Shown here piece after piece: positions 5,694 to 11,213 of a stretch of 11,213 bases of DNA. Under the pieces are notes generated by a model that saw only the letters and a list, made by a program, of their open reading frames with translations, was not told the DNA's origin and did not search any database. Location: NCBI GenBank assembly GCA_913056415.1, contig CAJXNA010000045.1, positions 1-11,213 of the forward strand. Reading direction: 5' to 3'. The stretch is from an uncultured Chloroflexota bacterium. GTDB taxonomy: Bacteria; Chloroflexota; Dehalococcoidia; SM23-28-2; RBG-16-64-32. Both the position numbers and the translations under genes were made by a program. Positions within the stretch are counted from its first letter, which is position 1; each line of letters starts with the position of its first letter.

Positions 5694-7406
5694 ATGGCTG
5701 AGTCCAAATACTGGAACCGGTTCTGGCGCAGGCGTATCTCCAGGCGGACTCTCCTGGGGGCCGGTGCCGTGACCGCTGCCGGCGTGGCCGCCGCCGGCGT
5801 GGTCGGTTGCAACAGCGATGACGGCGGCAGCGGCGCCCAGACCACTCCCCGCGACGGCAGCCCCGTCCCAGTCGGGAGCCCCCAACCTGGTGGCAGCATC
5901 ACCCAGGGCCGCCTCTTCGAAGCCGGCGGCATCGACCCCCACATCGACCTCACCGGCTTCGGCATCTACGACCTGATGTACACGTACCTCTACTCCTGGC
6001 GGCCCAGCGTCGAGGAAGCTGTCCTGAACAACTTCGTCACTGAGATGGAGATCCCGGACGCCACCCACTTCAACTTCACCCTCCGCCAGGGCGTCAAAGT
6101 CTGGCCTGCGCCTAATGGTGGCCCCGCCGCTGACGATGAGCTCACCTCTACGGACTGCAAAGAGAGCTTCCTCCGCCGCGCCACGGCCCTCACCGCCCCG
6201 GACAAGCGCTACCCCCAGCGCTTCCTGCATGGGGGCGGCGGCCTTGAGACGCCGGATCCCTTCACCTTCAACATCGTCCTGGACCGCCCCTTCATCCCGG
6301 CCCTCCAGGATATGGCCGGCGGCACCTGGGCTATCGTGCCCGCCAAGGTGCTGGAAGCATACCCGAGCCTCAGCCAGGTCGCCTTCGGCAGCGGCCCCTT
6401 CATGATGGAGGAGTTCCGCGGCTCGGAGCGGATCGTGCTCAAGAGGCACCCCAACCACTTCCTTAACCCGCGCCCCTGGCTGGACGAATACAGAATAATC
6501 GTCATCACTGAGGGCTCGTCCCTCCTGGCCGCCTTCCGCTCCGGTCAGCATGACGTCAACGGCGCCGTCCTCACCAAGGCGGACGCTGAGGATCTGGCGG
6601 AGAACGATGACTTCATCGTCGACAAATTCCCCTCCCTCTTCTATCCCGTCATCCACATGAAGATGCGCCCGCCCTTCAACGAGCCCCGTGTCCGAGAGGC
6701 TATCGACCTCGCCCTGGACCGCGACGACTTTATCAACGTGATATGGTCAGGCGAAGGCCTCTACAACGGCCCTATTCAAGCGCCGCAGGTCAAGTGGGCG
6801 CTCTCCCAGGAAGAGCTGCGCGCCTTCTATCGCCACGACCTCGCGCGTGCCAAACAGCTCCTGACGGAGGCCGGTTTCCCGGACGGCTTCAAGGTCAAGA
6901 TGAAGCTGCCCAAGCTGCCCGGGGCCGCCATCGTCGGCGATATGGCCGTGCTGATCAAGGACCAGTTGAGCCGCGTGAACATCGACATTCAACTCGACGA
7001 AGTGGAGCTCGGCACCTACATCGCCAACGTGATCCTCCCCGGCAACTTCGACATGACCTTCTTCCCCAACCTTCCCTACCAGGAGCCTGACCGGCCCCTC
7101 TCCTTCTACCACTCCCTGGGCGTCACCGGCACCGGCAACTGGACCAACTACACCAACCCGGAGCTGGACAAGCTCATCGATGCCCAGGCCGAGGAGTTCG
7201 ACGTGGAGAAACGCCAGGAGATCATCCTTCAGGCCCAGCGCCTGATCCTGCCGGAGCACGGGCCGCAGCTGACCCTTCCCGGCAGCTTCGGCTACGCCGC
7301 CCGCTGGACGCACGTCCACGTACCCACCGTGTTCGGCCCCCTTGGTCCGGAGCTACCCTCCGATGCCGGCCCCATCGGCTCCGACATCTGGGTTGACAGC
7401 GCGTAA
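5694..7406 (+). CDS. ABC transporter substrate-binding lipoprotein, family 5 (Tat-exported)
   Basis: A 570-residue extracytoplasmic binding protein of the peptide/nickel/dipeptide SBP family 5 (DppA/OppA-like), of usual length. The N-terminus shows a twin-arginine signal (RRRISRRTLLG, about 12-22), an Ala/Gly/Val-rich hydrophobic stretch, and a lipobox VVGC with Cys39 as the likely lipidated residue, followed by a Ser/Asp/Gly linker. The protein should therefore be exported folded and anchored outside the membrane. Family features include a DPFTFNIVLDRPF segment, GSGPFMMEEF...IVLKRHPNHF, and REAIDLALDRDDFINVIWSGEG. GGAGG lies 9 bases before the ATG and a strong promoter lies upstream. The ligand cannot be deduced; family members bind peptides, nickel chelates, sugars or other small organics. 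It is followed after 44 bases by the first permease. Confidence 0.93.
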   Translation: MAESKYWNRFWRRRISRRTLLGAGAVTAAGVAAAGVVGCNSDDGGSGAQTTPRDGSPVPVGSPQPGGSITQGRLFEAGGIDPHIDLTGFGIYDLMYTYLYSWRPSVEEAVLNNFVTEMEIPDATHFNFTLRQGVKVWPAPNGGPAADDELTSTDCKESFLRRATALTAPDKRYPQRFLHGGGGLETPDPFTFNIVLDRPFIPALQDMAGGTWAIVPAKVLEAYPSLSQVAFGSGPFMMEEFRGSERIVLKRHPNHFLNPRPWLDEYRIIVITEGSSLLAAFRSGQHDVNGAVLTKADAEDLAENDDFIVDKFPSLFYPVIHMKMRPPFNEPRVREAIDLALDRDDFINVIWSGEGLYNGPIQAPQVKWALSQEELRAFYRHDLARAKQLLTEAGFPDGFKVKMKLPKLPGAAIVGDMAVLIKDQLSRVNIDIQLDEVELGTYIANVILPGNFDMTFFPNLPYQEPDRPLSFYHSLGVTGTGNWTNYTNPELDKLIDAQAEEFDVEKRQEIILQAQRLILPEHGPQLTLPGSFGYAARWTHVHVPTVFGPLGPELPSDAGPIGSDIWVDSA

Positions 7407-7450
7407 CCGCCGGTAGTATCAAGGGAGGGCAGCCGTAGGGCGAACGATCC

Positions 7451-8407
7451 ATGCGCAGCTACATCATCCGTCGCCTGCTACTCCTGATACCCATAATGCT
7501 GGGCGTCTCCTTCCTCACGTTCGCCGCGTTCCGCATCATCCCCGGCGATGCCGCCATCCTGCGCTGCGGGTTCGGCTGCACGCCGGAAGTAGTAGAGGCC
7601 CTCCGGCACGACCTGGGCCTTGACCAGCCCTGGTACCAGCAATACGGCGACTGGGTATTCGGCATCGTCCAGGGTGATTTTGGCGAGTCCATAACCGAGA
7701 GCGGGCTCCCCGTCACCACCGAGCTGGGGCGGCGGCTTCCCATCACCGGTGAGATCCTCATCATGTCGATCATCCTTTCTGTGGTCTTGGGCGTACCGCC
7801 GGGGATTCTCTCCGCCATCCGCCCGGGCACTCCCCTTGACTTCATAGCGCGCCTCGGCAGCGTTGTTGGGCTCTCCATACCCAATTTCTGGCTGGGCACA
7901 CTCGTCATCACCTTCGGCCTTGTCTGGTTCGGCTGGACCCCACCACAGTTCGGCAGCGGCTACGTGCCCTTCTATGATGATCCCTGGGTCAACCTTCAGC
8001 AGTTCTTCTTCCCCTCGTTGGTCCTGGCTACCGGCATAGCCGCGGGCATCATGCGCCTCACCCGCTCCTCCATGCTGGAGGTCCTGCGGAACGACTATAT
8101 CCGCACCGCCTGGTCCAAGGGGCTGCGGGAGAGGACTGTAGTCATCCGTCACGCCCTCAAGAACGCGCTCATTCCCGTCGTCACCGTCCTCGGCCTTTCA
8201 ATCGGGGCCCTGATCAGCGGTTCCGTGCTCGTAGAGACGGTCTTTGCCCTCAACGGCGTCGGCTTCTGGGTGGTGGCGTCGGTCATCCGCAGAGACATCT
8301 TCGTCGTAATGAGTCTGACCCTTATCTTCGCCACCACCTATGTGGTGGCCAACCTGGTTGTGGATATCGCCTACGGCTGGCTTGACCCCAGGATCCGTTA
8401 CGCTTAG
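7451..8407 (+). CDS. ABC transporter permease, DppB/OppB type
   Basis: A 318-residue inner-membrane permease that pairs with the next gene product to form the translocation path. It begins with the typical MRSYIIRRLLLLIPIMLGVSF helix and continues with RIIPGDAA, the LGLDQPWYQQYGDW and GDFGES segments usual for DppB-type proteins, about six membrane segments, and the EAA cytoplasmic loop (about 211-243, NDYIRTAWSKGLRERTVVIR) that docks onto the ATPase. It ends WLDPRIRYA, as in most family members. The ribosome-binding site is modest (AGGG ahead of the ATG). It lies 44 bases after the binding-protein gene and 8 bases before the second permease, in the same operon. Confidence 0.94.
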   Translation: MRSYIIRRLLLLIPIMLGVSFLTFAAFRIIPGDAAILRCGFGCTPEVVEALRHDLGLDQPWYQQYGDWVFGIVQGDFGESITESGLPVTTELGRRLPITGEILIMSIILSVVLGVPPGILSAIRPGTPLDFIARLGSVVGLSIPNFWLGTLVITFGLVWFGWTPPQFGSGYVPFYDDPWVNLQQFFFPSLVLATGIAAGIMRLTRSSMLEVLRNDYIRTAWSKGLRERTVVIRHALKNALIPVVTVLGLSIGALISGSVLVETVFALNGVGFWVVASVIRRDIFVVMSLTLIFATTYVVANLVVDIAYGWLDPRIRYA

Positions 8408-8415
8408 AGGTTAGC

Positions 8416-9444
8416 GTGGCTCGGCAAGTCGCTGTCCCCCTGGAGCTGGAAGAAGAGGTAAAGATACAGCGCCCCCCCCTGGGGCGAAGGCTCCTCAACC
8501 TGGCCCGGCAGCACCCCCTGGGCCTGTTCGGCCTCCTCACCGTCGCCCTCCTCTTCTTCGCCGCCATCTTCGCCGACCTCATCGTCCCCTTCGACCCTCA
8601 GGCGATCGATAGAGATGCCCTCCTGGCCGGGCCCTCCTCGAGCCACCTCTTAGGCACCGACCGGCTGGGCCGCGACGTCCTCAGCCGCACCATCTTCGGG
8701 GCGCGCATATCGCTGTTTATCGGACTCGTCTCCGTCGTCTTCGGTGTCACTATCGGCGCTGCCCTGGGTATCATCTCCGGCTACCTGGGACGCTTCGTGG
8801 ACAGCGTCATCCAGCGCTCCGTGGACGTGCTCCTCGCCTTCCCGGTGATCGTCCTGGTGCTGGCGGTCGTCACCATAATCGGCGACGAGGATTCCGCCGT
8901 CCGCGTATTCCTGGCGGATAACACGCCGCTGCCCGAGGACAGCTTCATTGGCATCCCCTTCTTCCTGGACATATTGATCATCTCACTGGCCATCGGCGTG
9001 GCCGTCGTCGCCGGCGTGACAAGGATCGTACGCGGGGCCGTGCTCTCTCTCAAGGAGAACGTCTACGTTGAGGCTGCCCGCGCCCTGGGCGCCAGCGACG
9101 CCCGCATCATGTGGCACCACATCTTCCCCAACGTAGCCGCCCTGGTGGTGATCCTGGCCAGCATCACCCTGCCCATCGCCATACTGGCAGAGGCCGCTAT
9201 CAGCTTCCTGGGCATCGGCGTACCGGTGCCCACCCCTTCCTGGGGCGCCGATCTCACCGGCCCCAACCGTGCCACCGCCCAGTCCGGCGCCTGGTGGCCC
9301 GTCTTCTTCCCTGGTCTCGCCCTGAGCCTGGTGGTGCTGGGGTTCAACATGCTGGGTGACGCCTTCCGCGATATATCGGATCCGCGTCTCCGCGGAGCTC
9401 TAGGCGCCGGTAGCGGCGGCGGGAGCAGAACCGGCGGAATCTAA
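8416..9444 (+). CDS. ABC transporter permease, DppC/OppC type
   Basis: A 342-residue partner permease starting at GTG, with GAGG five bases upstream partly overlapping the stop of the first permease. Visible: an N-terminal cytoplasmic stretch, a first membrane helix (about 34-55), the DppC signature HLLGTDRLGRDVLSR (77-91), GARISLFIGL, the EAA loop (about 215-247, YVEAARALGASDARIMWHH), SFLGIGVPVPTPSWGADL, and a C-terminal GDAFRDISDPRL. A polar segment of about 25 residues (156-180) lies between the central helices. The C-terminus ends in a Gly/Ser tail. No ATP-binding subunit follows: the next gene is on the opposite strand and the two stop codons overlap. The ATPases must be encoded elsewhere or shared with another importer. 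Confidence 0.94.
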   Translation: MARQVAVPLELEEEVKIQRPPLGRRLLNLARQHPLGLFGLLTVALLFFAAIFADLIVPFDPQAIDRDALLAGPSSSHLLGTDRLGRDVLSRTIFGARISLFIGLVSVVFGVTIGAALGIISGYLGRFVDSVIQRSVDVLLAFPVIVLVLAVVTIIGDEDSAVRVFLADNTPLPEDSFIGIPFFLDILIISLAIGVAVVAGVTRIVRGAVLSLKENVYVEAARALGASDARIMWHHIFPNVAALVVILASITLPIAILAEAAISFLGIGVPVPTPSWGADLTGPNRATAQSGAWWPVFFPGLALSLVVLGFNMLGDAFRDISDPRLRGALGAGSGGGSRTGGI

Positions 9445-9878
9445 CCTCTCGCCGCACCGTCCTCAACCACTTCCTGCTGCAGAAACCCCTCAATGCGCGT
9501 CCGCAGGTCGTCACGCGCGGCACGGAACGCTTGTCGCGATGGCTCCTCCCGCGCCTCCGCCTCGGCCGGGTCCTCCACGCTCAAGTGAATGCGCTTGCCG
9601 CCGCCGGGGAAGGCGGGGCAGCGCTCGCGGGCGCTATCGCACACCGTGATCACGTAGTCGAACCGCTCGCCTACGAACTCCTCCACGGACTGGGAACGCT
9701 GGTCACGAATGTCGATCCCGATCTCCTCCATAACCTCAACGGTCAGATGTGCGACACCCTTCGGCTCCGTGCCGGCGCTGCAGGCCTGAAAGCGGTCGCC
9801 AGCCAGATGGCGCAGCAGCCCCTCCGCCATCTGGCTGCGGGCGCGATTCCCCGTGCAGACAAACAGCACTCGCTTCAC
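9441..9878 (-). CDS. arsC: Arsenate reductase, thioredoxin-coupled LMW-phosphatase type
   Basis: A 145-residue protein of the low-molecular-weight tyrosine phosphatase fold, reducing arsenate to arsenite in the cytosol by a three-cysteine relay. The P-loop is CTGNRARS (Cys8 to Arg14, CX5R). The relay cysteines Cys80 and Cys87 in VCDSARERCPAFPG have the same 72- and 7-residue spacings as Cys10/82/89 of plasmid pI258 ArsC, and Asp103-Pro104 matches the conserved DP. The extra P-loop cysteine of some relatives is Ala here, and Arg12 replaces the usual Ser. It starts at GTG (9878) with GGGGA upstream. No arsR or arsenite efflux gene is beside it. Its stop overlaps the convergent permease stop. 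A protein-tyrosine phosphatase is an alternative, but the cysteine triad favours ArsC. Confidence 0.88.
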   Translation of the reverse strand: MKRVLFVCTGNRARSQMAEGLLRHLAGDRFQACSAGTEPKGVAHLTVEVMEEIGIDIRDQRSQSVEEFVGERFDYVITVCDSARERCPAFPGGGKRIHLSVEDPAEAEAREEPSRQAFRAARDDLRTRIEGFLQQEVVEDGAARG

Positions 9879-9891
9879 GTCAGCGTCCCCG

Positions 9892-9921
9892 TTGACCGCG
9901 TTTGGAGCGCCATGCTAGACT
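9892..9921 (+). promoter_or_regulatory. Extended -10 promoter ahead of tRNA-His
   Basis: TTGACC (9892-9897), an 18-base spacer ending in TGC, and TAGACT (9916-9921): -35 five of six, -10 four of six, with an extended-10 TGn. The layout resembles stable-RNA promoters. The predicted start near 9928 lies directly before a terminator-like hairpin and about 38 bases before the tRNA. Confidence 0.55.
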
Positions 9922-9930
9922 TCCGTTGCG

Positions 9931-9955
9931 GCCCCGTCTGGCTCGGGGTTTTTCT
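9931..9955 (+). terminator. Intrinsic terminator-like hairpin
   Basis: CCCCG (9932-9936) pairs with CGGGG (9944-9948) around a seven-base loop, followed directly by five T, C, T. It is oriented for plus-strand transcripts. It could end readthrough from the importer operon, which has no terminator of its own and would run antisense across arsC, or it could attenuate transcripts from the promoter at 9892-9921 before tRNA-His. Confidence 0.65.
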
Positions 9956-9965
9956 ATCGCTGCGC

Positions 9966-10043
9966 GGTGGGCGTCGCCTAGTGGTCTAAGGCGCCAGGTT
10001 GTGGCCCTGGAGATCGAGGGTTCGAATCCCTCCGTCCACCCCA
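9966..10043 (+). tRNA. tRNA-His (GTG anticodon), CCA encoded
   Basis: Complete cloverleaf. Acceptor GTGGGCG (9967-9973) pairs with CGTCCAC (10033-10039), including one G-U pair. The extra G-1 (9966) faces C73 (10040), the identity pair of bacterial tRNA-His. The D arm is GCCT/AGGC. The anticodon stem CCAGG/CCTGG has loop TTGTGGC, with GTG at 10001-10003. The T arm is GAGGG-TTCGAAT-CCCTC. CCA is encoded at 10041-10043. It lies between arsC and mgtE, which are both on the other strand. Confidence 0.97.
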
Positions 10044-10071
10044 ACCCCCTTCCTCCTTTCGGCGTCACTGC

Positions 10072-11198
10072 TTACGTGAGCTGATCGATCAGCAGCGCCC
10101 CCAGGCCCAGCAAGAACAGGAAGCCCAGCACGTCCGTGAACGCGGTGAGGAAGATTCCCGAAGCGATGGCCGGGTCCAGCTTGAGGGCGCGCAGCCCCAA
10201 CGGTATCGTCGCACCGAGGAAGCCCCCCACGATCATGTTGAGCAGTAGCGCCACGCCGACGACGAGCCCCCAGGCGGGTGCCCCCTGCCAGGCCCAGGCG
10301 GCGGCGCCGATAACGACGCCGAAAGCCAGCCCCTTCATCAGGCCGATCGTGACCTCCTTCGCCAGCACCCGTCTCGCGTCCTCCGGCTGGATCTCTCCCA
10401 GCGCCAATGCTCTGATCACGATGGTGATGCTCTGAATCCCGGAGTTGCCTCCCTGACCGGCCACCACCGGCATGAACACCGCCAGCGCTGCCGCCTTGGC
10501 GATAGTGTCCTCAAACACCGCTACCATCGCCGCCGCCAGGAACGCCGCCACCAGGTTTATCGCCAGCCAGGGGAGGCGGCGCCGCGCCGAAACCACGACC
10601 GGCGCGTACACGCTATCGTCCGTGAGCAGGCCCACCATGCGATACATGTCCTCGGTGGCCTCCTCGGTGATGACGTCGATCACGTCATCGACGGTGATGA
10701 GACCGAGCATTCTGCCGTCGACATCGGTGACGGGAATCGCGAGCAGGTCGAATCGCGCGACGATGTGTGCAACCTCTTCCTGGTCATCGTCAGCGCTCAC
10801 GCTCACCGGATCGGGAATCATGATCTCCGAGATCAGGCGATCCGGAGGCGATGACACCAGGCGGCGGATCGGAACCACTCCGATCAGCGTTCGCTGTTCG
10901 TCGACGACGTAGAGATAGAGAACGGCCTCGCTTCCGTCGCCGATCGAGCGCAGCGAGTCGATCGCCTCCTGGGCGCTCATCTTCCGGTCCAGGGCGATGA
11001 AGCTCGTCGTCATGACCCGGCCCGCGCTGGACTCCGGGTAGAGTTCGGCGTTGCGGAGTTCTTCGCGCTTGTCCTCCGGGAGTCGATCGACCACGCCTTC
11101 CCGGCGGTCCTCGGGGATCCATTCGACGAATTCGAGGAGGTCGTCGATTTCCAGGCGTCCGATCACCGCTGCCAACCGCTCGTCGGCAAGGGCGTCGA
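10072..11198 (-). CDS. mgtE: Magnesium transporter MgtE (5'-truncated)
   Basis: Inner-membrane Mg2+ channel/transporter of the MgtE family (dimeric, gated by cytosolic Mg2+). The visible protein holds the end of the helical N domain (LPEDKREELRNAELYPESSAGRVMTT), two CBS domains (roughly residues 53-112 and 117-172 counted from codon 11175), a connecting helix, and five membrane segments. The pore-region PVVAGQGGNSGIQS (about 236-249) and Asp348 in FLTAFTDVLGF are present, the latter matching the Mg2+-binding aspartate of Thermus MgtE. Compared with the roughly 450-residue family norm about 80 N-terminal residues are missing. The TTG at 11175 should not be taken as the start: the frame stays open through DALADER to the adapter at 11199, whose translation (ALPI) is artificial. 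Stop TAA at 10072-10074, 28 bases beyond tRNA-His. Confidence 0.93.
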
Positions 11199-11213
11199 AG
11201 ATCGGAAGAGCAC
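11199..11213. other. Illumina adapter remnant (assembly artefact)
   Basis: AGATCGGAAGAGCAC is the first 15 bases of the standard Illumina adapter and the exact reverse complement of positions 4-18. It truncates mgtE artificially and should be trimmed. Confidence 0.97.

Noticed and set aside
5673..6656. 327-codon minus-strand frame opposite the binding protein
   Set aside because: It is Gly/Ala/Val/Glu-rich with no domain, while the plus-strand frame has a Tat signal, a lipobox and SBP family 5 motifs.
9880..10084. Short open frames on both strands across tRNA-His
   Set aside because: They are translations of the tRNA (for example GFEPS on the minus strand) with no ribosome-binding site or domain content.
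4..11213. Terminal inverted repeats of a linear or mobile element
   Set aside because: The repeats are Illumina adapter sequence, not biology.
1..11213. CRISPR array, insertion sequence or phage module
   Set aside because: I saw no regularly spaced repeats, transposase or integrase motifs, or phage structural genes on either strand.

Overview
The window reads as an 11.2 kb metagenomic contig from a high-GC bacterium. Both ends run into Illumina adapter sequence: the first 18 bases and the last 15 bases are the same adapter in opposite orientation. The two terminal genes are therefore cut by the assembly and carry a few artificial residues. The taxonomic signal is indirect. The Tat-exported lipoprotein binding protein, the stand-alone MFE-2-type dehydrogenase/hydratase pair and the GC-rich coding style resemble environmental Chloroflexota (Dehalococcoidia/SAR202-like), but this is inference and no marker gene settles it.

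Layout. (1) 1-727: a visibly lower-GC left end with the C-terminal part of a HigA-like protein carrying an ImmA/IrrE metallopeptidase domain (19-540), followed by a tRNA-like element with intact acceptor, D and T arms but an irregular anticodon arm (553-631). This could be the edge of a mobile or recently acquired segment. (2) 728-5411, minus strand: a five-gene catabolic cluster. In transcription order it holds an MFE-2-type (3R)-hydroxyacyl-CoA dehydrogenase, a hydratase-2/MaoC enoyl-CoA hydratase overlapping it by 4 bp, a flavin monoamine oxidase with the features of covalent-FAD MAOs, a 3-hydroxyisobutyrate dehydrogenase-family enzyme, and a DinB-like protein. (3) 5412-5693: a divergent promoter region with a near-consensus sigma-70-type promoter facing right and a weaker one facing left. 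(4) 5694-9444, plus strand: a Tat-exported lipoprotein substrate-binding protein and two permeases of the dipeptide/nickel (Dpp/Opp) ABC family, with no ATPase genes. (5) 9441-9878, minus strand: a thioredoxin-coupled-type arsenate reductase whose stop codon overlaps that of the second permease. (6) 9892-10043: a tRNA-type promoter, a strong intrinsic-terminator-like hairpin and then tRNA-His(GTG). (7) 10072-end, minus strand: the MgtE magnesium transporter, missing its first part.

Functional picture (inference): the left-facing cluster could oxidise amines to aldehydes and process acyl-CoA intermediates, while the right-facing genes import a peptide-like or other small organic solute. Most of the window is ordinary metabolic chromosome. 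I do not see a convincing new defence or mobile system. The most unusual items are the ImmA/IrrE protein with an internal duplication, the odd tRNA-like element beside it, the hairpin between promoter and tRNA-His, and the adapter artefacts.
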